From assembly GCA_001986395.2 (NCBI GenBank), contig MQVO02000051.1:62001-126000 (forward strand): a stretch of 64,000 bases of DNA, given 5' to 3'. Shown here piece by piece: positions 23,597 to 34,995 of the stretch. The notes beneath the pieces were generated by a model, which was not told the DNA's origin, searched no databases, and saw only the letters and a list, made by a program, of their open reading frames with translations. Every line of letters begins with the position of its first letter. Position 1 is the first letter of the stretch. The DNA is from Irpex lacteus. Taxonomy: Eukaryota > Basidiomycota > Agaricomycetes > Polyporales > Irpicaceae. The position numbers were made by a program, and so were the translations under genes.

Positions 23597-24990
23597 TCAT
23601 GGAAATACTAACACATCTTTGTCGACCAGATGTGGGAAGTAGCTCCTAAGTAGCGCTTTCTCACCCTCCGTACACGACGCTGTACCAACTGGAGGTTTGA
23701 TTGTTGTAAGCTCTACCCTTTCGATTCCTCCGTATGATATTTGATCCAGTATTTGTCCAAATGCCTCCCAGAAATCTCCCGCTGGTGTCTGTGGTGCGGA
23801 CGGACGATCACACATGCGTAGAAGAGACAGCTTGAGCGTTTTGACGGAGGGTGGCAGTGTTTGTAAAGCAACTTGTCGAGTAGCCTTCAGCTTATGGACA
23901 CCGAGAAGGGGCGTCATTCCAGGATCATCTCCTGGCGCCATATATTGCTCCTTTTCATAAGGAATTTCAATTGTGATAGCTATGTCGCGCAAGTTCACGG
24001 ACGTGTTGAAGGAAATGGGCGTAAGAGTGCTCGGAGATTCCTCTGAATCAATATATCAACGAGGCCTGAATAATGCAGATCAGCAGCGATATACGTACCG
24101 TCGTCCCAGTGGTCACCGGCATCTAAACGAACTTCGCCTAGCGTGAGGGCCTCCAAAGCAGGACCAATATGTCCGAGTAGGTGGGATAGGTAAGGCGCAT
24201 TGTGGGTGAGGATATCGCTGAAGTGAAGGAAACGAAGGCCGTGTGTCGGTATATACTGCAAAACGTGAAAGGCAATTATGAAGGGTATACAGTGAGTGAC
24301 TGTCACTGCCTGTACGGGTGGGAAAGCGATGCCGTCGGCCAGGTTGTCTCCTTCCATTGGAATAAACCTGAGAGCTAGATGTCTGATTTCGCCGAACAAG
24401 GCGCAGAGGGAGTATAGCCAAGAAGTGGTAACCCAAATGCTTCCATAGGCGAACGCTTCCTCGAAGTCGATGACAAGCTCTTGTAAGCTAGGCAAGATAG
24501 GACGTAGATCACTTGGATCCATGTCCATGACTATTCCCATGAGGCTGATATGTTGAAGATGCTTCAAAGGTTGGAGGATTTGAGTGAATGTCTCGTAGGG
24601 GAAGTATTCGATTCCGGAGTTGTTCAGCTGGGGATGATCCGCGCGTAATGATAACCTGCGAATGCATGAAGAGACTGTACGACTCCGAGAGAGGTAGGAC
24701 ACGATTTCTGATATGGATTCAACATAGCGATAGAAAGATCGCTTTCTCCGCTGGTCAGCATCAGGGAAGCTCTTTGCGTCGGCTTTGTCGTTTAGGTTTG
24801 CAACGAGGACAAAAGTGACAGAGCTGAAGAGGTAGGGGTATGATATGTATTTGAAGTCTTTGGAAACTAACGCGCAGGCTTCAAGGTTGCTCCTCCAGTT
24901 ACCCTCGTCGTCTGGTGGCAAGGCGTAAACCTGTGAAACAATACATTCATAGAGCTCGAAAGGCAGCGTCGCCGCGGTGCCAGCACTCAT
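23597..24990 (-). CDS. F-box-like paralogue B
   Basis: Two exons (24990-24099 and 24042-23597) with a phase-1 intron of 56 nt encode 445 aa. The N-terminus has the Agaricomycete F-box-like pattern: LPFELYECIVSQV, then LEACALVSKDFKYISYPYLFSS. The remaining ~370 residues have a weak leucine-rich character (LQPLKHLQHISLMGIV, LPSLQELVIDF). F-box proteins usually recruit targets to SCF ubiquitin ligases; the target here is unknown. The intron position is the same in copy A, and a first intron of the same phase occurs in copy C, which shows tandem duplication. The protein ends at KDVLVFP, about 16 residues shorter than A, so B may have lost its C-terminal tail. Confidence 0.8.
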
Positions 24991-25310
24991 CCGTTCGAGC
25001 CGACGTCGTAATCTGCGTGAAATGTAAGCTCTAACACCCCGATCGACTTAAACAGCTTCACTCAACGAGGTGGAGAAGATACACAGGTGTAAGATCGATG
25101 TTTGGCTTGAAGTGATAGAAGAATTCAAGTACCAGTGGTTGTCACTGATAAACTCACTCGCATCCAATTCGGCGTTACGCGAGATCTAGCAGGTAGTAAG
25201 ACGCCTGCATTCACTTCGAGCTCGGAAAGCAACCAGTTATATAAGCGCAGAAAACTTTGAGCCCTACTAGTGTAAGTAAACTCGTTATACTGACTATGCG
25301 AAACAAAAAT
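24991..25310. other. Spacer between F-box-like paralogues B and C
   Basis: 320 bases without coding signal, probably holding the promoter of copy B. Confidence 0.5.
25237..25244 (-). promoter_or_regulatory. TATA-like element (TTATATAA)
   Basis: A palindromic TATA-like run about 245 bases before the ATG of paralogue B. The long distance makes this tentative. Confidence 0.25.
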
Positions 25311-26789
25311 CTAGTATAGCCACTGACTACGCGAATCGATTCTGGGGAAGACCAGTGCACTCTTTTCTACCAACCGCGGGAAGTAGGATCTCAGCTGCGA
25401 CGCCTCTCTATCCGTACACGAGTATGCCTCCAGGGAGCCTTCCAGTATCGCGATGGACACTTTTTCTAGTCCGCGGTCGATTGAAGCGACCAACTCACTC
25501 TCAAATGACCTCCAAAACGTCGTAGAGGTGGCGTTTGTCGCCGTTCCAAACCCATCAGGAGGCTCTTTCTTGATGGCTATTTCTAGTACTTTAACAGATG
25601 GCGGAAGATATCTCAAAACGGCTTGAGAGACAAGCTTGAGATCGCTACTAAATACGAACATCAGGTCAATAGCTTTACACGAAATTAAGTGCAGACATTG
25701 AGACATACATATTCCACGATGATACGTTGATCGAGACACGAATAGTGCGCAGGTTAGAGGATTCGGGAAGCTCAATGTGCGAGGGGACTTGGCCAGAATA
25801 CGAATGGGAAAATGAGACGTATGCGCCTGCTAGAAACATCAGGCCAAACAGTCAGTTCGTTACTGACGACACACCGTTTGGGATATTGCATACTCACCAC
25901 CGACTCCGTGAAGCCTATAACTACCCCAGATCACACCCCCCAGTGTGACGTGATATGGGCCGGTTCCAACAGAAGAGAGGAAGGCAGACACATACGGGAT
26001 GCTTTGGGCTGGTAACTGAGGAAGATGAAATGCGCGTAGTCCCTGCAGCGGGGCGAGTTGTAGTACCTGAAGAACGTTTTTCAGCGTCATGCAGTCGAGG
26101 ATTGTCACTGCTTGGATGCGGGCCAAAATGACATCCTCGAGGTCCTTTTCGCCGTAATCCACCCACGGGAGACGGATAATGAGGTGTGGAATGTCGTCAA
26201 AGAACGCGCAAATAGAAGCCAGTCGTGCTGCTAGTTGATTGCGAGTGAGTGGTTGACGCATGACCCCGGCGTCGTAAGTTGGACAGCAGCCAACGGATAA
26301 CTCCTGTATAGGTGGTAACATGGGAAGGGTAGACCCGCCATCGGACGTTACAGACACCCCTATGAGGCCGAGGTGCTGAAGATGTTCCAAATGACGGACG
26401 ATGCGAGCTATCACGTTCCGAGACACAGTGTTCGGCCCCGTGTAACGAGGATGGTCCATGTCTAGCGTAACTCGGCGAACGTAAGGTGCGATGCGACCGT
26501 TCAAGATATATGAGGTGGCGTCCTCGATGGTTTGGATATACCTGAAGAAGCATCCCTTTGACCGCTTTGTCAAAGGAGGATACTTGGTCACTTCGGTCTC
26601 GTCATCGAGGACATCGATCAGAACGAGAGCGACAGAGCGGAAAAGGTGTTTATATGCGATGCCCTTGAAGTCTTGAGATACGAGTGCGCACGCTAAAAGA
26701 GTGGCTCTTCGAGTGACTTCGTCCTGCTCGGCGTCGATGTACGACACGATGTGACAGGAAAGTTCGAAGGGCAACATTACTTGTGACAT
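25311..26789 (-). CDS. F-box-like paralogue C
   Basis: Three exons (26789-25898, 25829-25709 and 25647-25311) give 449 aa. Exon 1 is 892 nt, exactly the length of exon 1 in copy B, and its intron has the same phase. The start MSQVMLPFELSCHIVSYI and the block LLACALVSQDFKGIAYKHLF match the F-box-like N-terminus of A and B. The end LPPSVKVLEIAI and SYFPRLVEKSALVFP aligns with the C-terminal part of both. C is the most diverged copy and has gained a second intron after SSWN. The role is inferred to be an SCF-type substrate adaptor with unknown target. Confidence 0.8.
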
Positions 26790-27271
26790 ACTCCTTCTAG
26801 TTCAAGTGTACCAAAAGAAGTCCTATATCTGAAATGCAAAATTAGTCTGGTATTATATATCGTCCGATCAAGTTCTCCTCAACTGCATAAAGCCAGAGGG
26901 GTAGTACGCCTGCCTTTACTAAACGATACGAATACCTGCAGTGCGGTCAGTGGTGGTTCGTAATCAAAAACGCACGGGTATAGGCGCCCGATGAAGCCTA
27001 CCGCGTTAGATCGCAGACCGGTCTCACTTCAAGTCGTTCTGATTCTTTTAAAAGTGCTGTTTGCGCACCAGCGGTCAAATGAGCGCAATGACACTAATTT
27101 ATGAAACTGGAGAGCGTGGTAATGGATATATGAAATTAGTTCACGTCAATGCAGTGCGAGAATAGATCAAGTATGTTAGTTGAGTAACGTCAGAGAGAGT
27201 GAACAGTGTTCCAGCGGTGTACGAATAGAAAGAAATAACCTAAAGACTACAGCAACGATAGCAGGACAGAT
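26790..27271. other. Intergenic region
   Basis: About 480 bases upstream of F-box-like paralogue C. No coding signal; AT-rich near 26850. Confidence 0.45.
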
Positions 27272-29292
27272 TTAAGCATATGTGAAAGAGATCGAGGTTT
27301 GGCTTACAACATGTTTTGACGAGCCGTAGAGTACAATTCGGTATCCAGAGCTGATGAGACCAGCACCAGCTCGCGAGAAGACAGGTTCAACTGTCGATCC
27401 TTTGTAAACGAAAGGGGCTTGCATTCCTGTACTCGAGCTAATGAGGAACGTAGGTAAGGGAAGAACAGCTGGGATCCTTACCGAGTAGCGCTTCGAAGAC
27501 GTCCACATTTCTTCGCATTATTTGCTTGTAGTGACGATTGTAGGAACGCAATAGAAGCAGGGAACCACGTCTTTGGATGTCTCCCGTGTCGGTAGAGATA
27601 CATGGCTTGTGACCTGAGTGTTTCGAGATAGCCAGGTATAGCAGCTCTGAACGAGGCGCCTTCCTCCTCCAGCCGTTCCTCCGCAACATACAGCAGCGCC
27701 CTGTCGGCTGCCCTGTCGAAGCTTGCTCTCTCGTCAAAGCCAGGCCGGTCGTCCAGCTCAAGGTCCCCGTAGCTGTGCTCCGCGAGGTAAAGGATAACCT
27801 CGAAGGTCGCTGGTCCGCTACCGGGGAACGAATGTAGCACCCTGACTTCGTTTCGCAGGAAACGGGCCATGGCATGCGCGAAATCGTCCGACGTGAGGCT
27901 GCTATGCTCCTCCTGCATTTCCTGTATCATCGCGGTGTGCGTTTCATTGATCTTAATCCGCAGTGAAGTATCGTAAGACGCTAGCGTCTCCGGAATGTTC
28001 TCCTGGATAAGCGATTGCACGGCCTTACGGGTTTGTTGGCTCTGAGGTGGTCCGAGAAGACGTTGAAGTATTCTCTCTAGAACAGAGCGAGGCATGAGAC
28101 GTAGGTACGTGGCGTCGTCCTCTGGTTCGTCTTCTGCTTCTGAGTCGGCTGCGAGATTTAGCTCTTGGTCGCTGAAGGGAGGCTCGTCGGAGTCCTCTCC
28201 GTGATAATCACTGTCATTACTGTCGCTGTCTTCCCCTGCTGCGGCTGCGACTTCTTCTCCATCTATGTCGACCTCGACGCCTTCATCAACTTCTATGTCT
28301 TCTCCTGGCCGCTGCTTGGTTTTGACGGCAGCAGCGCGAGGTGGCCGATCCATGTTGCGTGGCGAGAGAGGAACAACAGAGCGTAGTTCCGTGATTGTTT
28401 TGGTCCCTTGAACAAAAGGCACCAACTTCGTCTGAGCGCCGAGGGAAGTTGTTGGGCGTTCTAAGACGGAGTCGTCTTCCTGTGTCGCAGAGACTACGCC
28501 CAATTCCGCTGCAGAAACCTTCGTTGATGGCCCGGACTCTGTCTCTTTCGCCTGTGCCGACGGAGCCGCATCCGACTTTCTAGTGGCCGGAACTTTGCGC
28601 TCTCCGCCCTGCTGGGCCGCCTGCAGGGCTTCCATTTTCTTGAGGGAGAAAGTACTGGAAGATTTATGCGTGGCGATCTCGTCCTTCAGAGGCTGCAGAG
28701 GCGAGAGTTTCGATGTGGAGGGCGAAAGCGAACGCGCGGGAGTCGTGTTCGTAGTTGGTCCGCTGGAGGATGGCGGAACCTCAGAGTCGGTGTCGGAAAT
28801 CTCCATATCTTCGTCGCTTTCCCCGCCTGACACTATCTCGCCCGGCTCGACGCTCTTGGGATCAGAGCTTGGGCTGCTATTATGGCGTACTTTACGACGG
28901 GTGGTCTCGCTCTTATTGAACTCGTCTAATGTCCAGACATCTTCGCTTCCGTCAACGGCTAATTTGAGAGCTTCTAGGTCCAGTAGTGTGGCCCGCTGGC
29001 CAGGCCTCCCAAGGCTGAAACTGTGCACGTCTCCCCTGGCTGCAAAGCAACTGTTAGGCTGGTGGCTCACACGAGTGGCAAAGGGGACTTTACTAGGGCT
29101 TCGTCTGCGTTTTGTCCCGGCAGTCTTAGATCCAACATTCCTCGGAATTGGTACGAATTGGGGTCGAGGCGGGAGAGGAATGGGCTCGAGGACAGTGGGC
29201 CGACCTGGCGACGGTGCCCTCTCAAGTTAGAACATTCACAGCACGCTATGCGTAGGGAGTGACTCACGAGGAACCTCTGCAATCCGTGCCAT
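27272..29292 (-). CDS. Acidic protein of unknown function, divergent from DBP10
   Basis: Four exons are inferred: 29292-29268, 29204-27614, 27570-27482 and 27426-27272. They total 619 aa in consistent phase. The tiny first exon gives MARIAEVP, joined to RRPTVLEPIPLPPRP by the acceptor at 29205. The N-terminal half is disordered with acidic runs (DEDMEISDTDSE, GEDSDSNDSDYHGEDSDE). The C-terminal half is helical: LPRSVLERILQRLLG-like, SFDRAADRALLYVAEERLEEEG, then LLLLRSYNRHYKQIMRRNVDVFEALLG. The intron at 27613-27571 has a weak donor (GTCACA) and is only 43 nt, but removing it restores a good frame. I do not recognise a domain. Only 241 bp separate its start from the DBP10 start, so they may share a promoter. 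Confidence 0.7.
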
Positions 29293-29533
29293 CACTCCCG
29301 CAACTTCAACAAGTAAGAAAACAGGCTTGACGATGGGAGAAACGCGTCGGTCGCTGTGCAAGGTCGCGTCGGTGTCGAGAGCAGCGTTGGGCGCGTCTGT
29401 CTGGGGATAGTCGAGCGATCAATTGCTCGCGTGGCAGTCGCCGATCACTTCATTTTGATAGAGACGCCCATACAAACTGCCTGCTTCAGCTCAGCTTCAG
29501 CCTTCCTCCATCCGACTTTATTTCTCAGAATAA

Positions 29534-32500
29534 ATGGCGATTCACAAAAGAAAGAGGACGCAGGCTGAAGACAGCGATATAGGAGACTCTTCAGGCTCAG
29601 ATTCGGAGAGTAATGTCGACATCTCTTCCGCGTTGACTGGCAAAAAGTCGAAAAAGTCAAGGCGAAGTGTCAACGGAACACAAGATACAGAAGACGCTGC
29701 CGACGATGACGACGAGCATCTACAAGAGCTTATTAAAGAGTCTATTTCTAAACGGGATATCAAGAGTGGGACGGAGCTGCTGAAGAAAACGAAAGGCAAG
29801 GCCAAGATCGTAAAAGGGGAGGTCGGGGGAGGGAGCTTTCAGAGCATGGGTGTGTAACTCTCCGAAATCTTGTACTTGATGATTTACCTCTGTTTCGACT
29901 TAGGATTGTACCCATGGCTCCTCCGGTCGCTGACTCTACAGGGCTTCCGCGTTCCCACCCCAATCCAGAGACTTTCCGTACCCGCCTTGCTCTCGGATCC
30001 TCCGCGAGATCTCGTCGGTATGGCACGTACTGGTTCAGGAAAATCTTTGGCGTACCTTTTACCTCTTGTACAACGGCTCGGTGGACGGCATTCATCCGCG
30101 TTCGGTGCTCGGGCTCTCATCCTCCTACCGGCTCGCGAGCTGGCTTTGCAAATTTTGAAAGTCGGCAAGGAACTTGCCAGAGGCTACCACGCTGGAGAGG
30201 GAGACCATGCGGGTGATGACAAGGGACTTGAGGACTCGAAGAAGGGACAGGCACTTCGATGGGGCTTGGTCGTGGGTGGTGAGGGGCTGGATGAGCAGTT
30301 TGAGATGATCTCCAACAACCCTGATGTGTAAGCACTCGCCAACGCCCCGTTTTCGGTAAACTAATGGCTAAAATCGACAGCATTATCGCTACTCCCGGTC
30401 GTCTCCTACATCTCATCGTCGAGATGAACCTTGACCTCAAGTCGGTTCAATACGTCGTATTTGATGAAGCCGACCGTCTCTTCGAGATGGGTTTCGAGAC
30501 TGCTCTAACTGAAATCCTCCATCGACTTCCTCCAACACGTCAAACCGTCCTCTTCTCCGCAACCCTCCCAAAATCCCTCGTAGAATTCGCCAAAGCTGGT
30601 CTGGAGAACCCCAAACTCGTACGTCTGGATGCAGATGGCAAAATCAGCACAGACCTCCGCATGGCTTTCTTCTCCGTCAAACAAGCAGAAAAGGATGCAT
30701 GTCTCCTATTACTACTCCGCGACGTAATCGGTGTCCCATTGGGTCCAAACGTCCGCGATGCAACCAAGGAAGGAGACGATAAGAAGGGAAAAGGCAAAGC
30801 CAAGCTCAAGTACCACGAACAAGTCACCGCGCCTCATCAGACTCTCATCTTTGCTGCGACAAAGCATCACGTCGAGTACCTCACCAATATGCTCAGCACC
30901 GCTGGCTACGCCGTCTCTCACATCTACGGCGCACTCGACCAGACCGCTCGGTCTCAGCAAATGGACCTCTTCCGACGGGGCCACACGAACGTCCTCGTCG
31001 TCACAGACGTCGCAGCCCGTGGTATTGATATCCCTGTCCTGGAGAACGTGGTCAACTACGACTTCCCCCACGGTGCTAGGGTGTTCGTGCATCGTGTAGG
31101 ACGTACTGCGCGTGCTGGGAGACAAGGATGGGCCTGGTCATTCGTGACGAACACCGAGCTGCCGTACCTCCTCGATCTGCAACTCTTCCTCGGTCGGCCT
31201 ATCAAGAGCGAAATTCCACATGCTGGCGATCAGGTGTATACCGAGTCTCTGGTGCTGGGTCCGTTCGACAGGGACAGGCTTGACGAAGAGGCGGAGTATG
31301 TGAGGAAGCTGGACGAGGAGAACCATAATCTCGATACGCTGAGGGAGGTTATGAAGAAGGGCCATGGGATGTACGAGCGGAGCAAGGGTAAAGCTAGCCA
31401 GGCTAGTTATAACCGGGCGAAGGTGATGATCAAGGAGGGTAACAAGTGGGGATTGGTTGGTGCAACTTCAACGCCTCATCCTATCTTCCTGAGGGGCGTC
31501 AAGACCAAGAACGGCGGTGACGACGAAGACATCGAGAAGAAGCTACAGGAGGAGAAGCGAAGGAAAGAGCTGCTAAAAGCCGTTAGCTTGTTTAAGCCGA
31601 GTGAAATTGTGATAGAGATCGGAGCGAGGGGCAACGCTGAGACGGCTGCACTCATGAAGCAGCGGAGGCAGGCGTTGAGCAAAGCTGCACAGAGGATTCA
31701 AATCGCGTCGACTTCGAAGGCGGCTGCATTAGAGGAAGAGGAGGAAGAGGCTAAACAGGTGATGCAAGAGGAGGAGGTCGAGATGGCTGATGAAGCAGAG
31801 ATCGCGGTACGTATCTTCAAAATATCACCAGTCGACGGATGAGTTGACTTACGGGTTTTATTAGGCCGTTTTCGAGTCTGGCAACTCTACTTGCAAGGTT
31901 GGCAAAGGCAGTCATCGGGACAACGAATATTACATGTCGTATTCGCAGAAGGATGCACACACTGAGAAAGGGTGAGTAATGTCATGCGGGTTTGCTAAAA
32001 CAAGCTGACAAAAATCTCTCATCAGATATTCACTGCGCGATGGTGCTTCTTTCGCTGAACAAGCTCGTGGTGTCACTTTCGACCTCGCTGGAGACGAGGC
32101 TCTTCAACAAGTGAAGCGTCGCGAGCTACGATGGGACAAGGCGAAGAAGAAATTCATCAGGGGTGGAGGAGAGGGTGCGGATAACGTCAAGCTCGTGAAG
32201 ACGGAGAGCGGTATCAAGCTTCCTGCGTCGTACCGTAGCGGACGATTCGACGAATGGAAGGCGAAGAACCGCAAGGGCATACCGCGTGTGGGTGAGGAGG
32301 AGATCGCAGGTTCTCGAGCGGTGGGTGGCGGTAGTAAGGGTGGCAGGAAGTGGAAGCACAACAAGGTCGAAGAGGCGAAACCTTTGGACAAGCTGCGGAA
32401 GGACTATGATAGGAAGTCACGGCAGATCAAGAAGAAGGCTGATTCAGATCCAGCTCCTCCGGCTACGGGTGCAAACAAAGCTGTGAAGGGCAAGAAGAAG

Positions 32501-32638
32501 TTGACTGGCCGTCCTGTACGGTCGGGCGGCAAGGCGAGGAATGAGTTGAAGACGGTTGATCAGATTAGAAAGTCAAGACAGGTCGCTGAGAGGAGGAAGA
32601 TGCAGAATGCGCGGCCTAGTAAAAGAGGTAGACGATAA
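29534..32638 (+). CDS. DBP10: ATP-dependent RNA helicase DBP10
   Basis: A 961-aa DEAD-box helicase of the Dbp10/DDX54 type, which acts in the nucleolus during 60S ribosomal subunit assembly. Five exons: 29534-29849, 29904-30327, 30381-31806, 31865-31971 and 32026-32638. Visible motifs in order are the Q motif (GFRVPTPIQR), motif I (ARTGSGKS), Ia (PARELALQ), Ib (TPGRLLH), II (FDEADRLFEMGF), III (SATLP), IV (LIFAATKHH), V (ARGIDIP) and VI (HRVGRTARAGR). The C-terminal DBP10CT-type region follows (GYSLRDGASFAEQARGV), with a basic Lys/Arg-rich end. The N-terminus is acidic. Length and layout match the family. It converges on the transglycosylase gene with 51 bp between stop codons. Confidence 0.95.
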
Positions 32639-32689
32639 TACTGGACGCATATGTACTCAACACTTTATCCTGCTAGTTTGTATATCCAT

Positions 32690-34704
32690 TTACTCTGCTC
32701 TATCCCATACTGCGCCGCTGCCTGTGACTACCGGAATATTCGCCTTTCCTTCAAGCAGGTCCACACCGACGGATCTTAACGCGTTGACACACCACTCGGG
32801 ATATCCCTTGTCCCCAAAATATTCCGCGAAGAAGGACTTGAGGTAGTCTGGGTATGTGCCATTTATGATGGCATCCCGCGCTCGCCCCATGAGCCGTGCT
32901 TGGAACACGAGATTGTGTTGTGTCACAGCTTGTGGTTATCCGCAATGTCAGTAGCAAATCGATAACCCGAGCGTGTATTCACGTACCGTGTGCGCCGACT
33001 GTCTCAAGAGTTACCAGATGGTGAAGAGCTGCTCGAGTGGTTCCAGATGAACACGTCGGGCAAGGGCAAGTGTCATCGATCGGCTTCATATCCGCCTGAT
33101 GCTTGCTCAATCCTGAGGGATTTAGTTTAAGATTTGAAGACTGAGGACACTTAAGCTCGGCTTACGTAGATTTATGGGTCCCTTGAAGGTTAGGGCCACA
33201 CCGAATCGCGCTGTTCGCGTTGGGAACACACAATCCGCCTTAGAAGCCACGGAGGAGCCGGTTAGACGAGTACCTTGGCGTCATGATATGAGAAGAGCCT
33301 CACCATATCTACGCCGAGAGCGACACAAACGAGAAGATCTGCAAACATCATAGTGGCAATGTTAGAGTTAACGCGAGTGAATGAAATTCACGCGTACCCT
33401 CTGCAAAGCCAACCCCCATGGAGTATCGTGGTCCTATGGGTTCTCATGAGTGCGGAATATAGAGAGGTACGCACAAGGTGCATCTTACGGTCGAAGGGAA
33501 GTTTATCCGCGCACTGCTTTATGCTATAGACGTTGTGAGTGACTGGTAAGTCAATAGAACTGAATCGGTCATTACTCACACTCTCCAGAAGATGTCTATA
33601 GAATAACCAGAGTTGTTAACAAAACATCCACACAATTCGACTGTACTCTCTTGCACTTACCTTTCTCCTCGCCGCCGCTCAATCCACCGATAGCATACCC
33701 AGCCACACGATCCTTTCGGCTGATCATCTCATCGACGCACAAGTCTCGCAGCCTGCTGTCAAGTCCACCTTGTACAATGGCGAATAAGTTCTGTGTATCC
33801 GTCTTTCCTGACTTTTCGTGTGTTTCGATGCAACGGTCCAACCATCGAATCGTTCGCCACATGGCCTCTTCGACTCGAGGACCCGTTGTCAGACTTGAGA
33901 CTACATTGAACGAGTCAGCATCAGCAGAGTCGGGAATGTATCGCAAGCATACCAACATCGTCCAGTTGCATGATAATATCCGCTCCAATGGCGTGTTGTA
34001 TTGATATGCTCTCTTCGGGCTCCACGTTTAAAGGTCAGTCTTAGCAAGGCCATTCGGGGGTCGATTTACTTACTGTGAGCATCGTAGGCTGTCCATCGAA
34101 CGGACTTTCAAATAGTGCACCTTCTTCAGTAATCTGTGTAAACTTGTTCAAAGACACCAGCTGGAATCCGCCGCTGTCCTGGCACCACCGTTCTTGGTCA
34201 GTCGAAAGAGTCAACATGATCGTCTACTTACCCGCCGACTTACTGTGAGCAAATTATGGTTCCATCCTTGAAACTTGTGCGCACCTCCGGCTTCTTTCAG
34301 TACTTCTATCCCGGGACGAAGGTTTAGATGGTATGTGTTATTGAGAATAAGGTTTATCCCAAGGGATTCGACCTGTTGTGGCGTCAGTCCCTTGATGGCG
34401 GCTTGTGTGGCCACAGGCATGAATGTTGGCAACATAGTGACGCCATCTGCAGATTAAAGAACGAGTGTGTTCAACATTTTATACATGACGAATAATCAAG
34501 ATTAGATTACGCACGAGCGAGTTTCATTCTTGAAACCCTGGCATTAGTAACGGGGCATTTTGCCACAATTTCGAACTCCATCGAGATTGCGGGTCTGGTG
34601 TGGTACTGTCTGGTGCTTAGTCTTCGAATACCTGTTATTCTGTTGACTCTAGCCTCTGAACGACCCAAATTAGTAGTCAATGGACGAAAGAGAATAGGGA
34701 CCAT
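32690..34704 (-). CDS. QTRT1: Queuine tRNA-ribosyltransferase catalytic subunit
   Basis: A 454-aa tRNA-guanine transglycosylase. It swaps guanine 34 in GUN-anticodon tRNAs for queuine and normally works with a QTRT2-type partner. Twelve exons were traced, the sixth only 16 nt. Key blocks are [37 protein letters not shown] (with a catalytic-site Asp), [61 protein letters not shown] then [13 protein letters not shown] (nucleophile Asp), and the zinc site TCPCPTC with a downstream His. The residue before the nucleophile is Ala where Phe is usual. About 40 Arg-rich residues precede the usual enzyme start ([10 protein letters not shown]), which suggests a mitochondrial presequence with a second, internal start. 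Confidence 0.93.
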
Positions 34705-34995
34705 GAAACCCGATGAGATTTTGTTCGTCGATCTTTTGAGCGCTAGCTTTAGTAGAGATTAGCCACGCCACAAAGGACTTGACAAACAAGAGCACACAAT
34801 GAATTCCCGCGCTAAGTCAGCACGACCGCTTCTTACGCCACGACTGGAGCTCAAGCTCAACAATCAACTCAGAAGTAGGTGGGTTCAAAACTTGTTTATT
34901 CTAGTGTGGAAAAGATTCACCTCGTATATACAGCAAATTGCCCCTTCTGGTAGCTCCAGTATAAGTGGACTCCTTAGGTTCATACGCACGGTGCC

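Noticed and set aside
29040..29070. A GTGAGC...CTAAC...CAG pattern that looks like a 31-nt intron in the acidic gene divergent from DBP10
   Set aside because: It is shorter than any credible fungal intron and its removal shifts the long open frame. Reading through keeps the frame intact.
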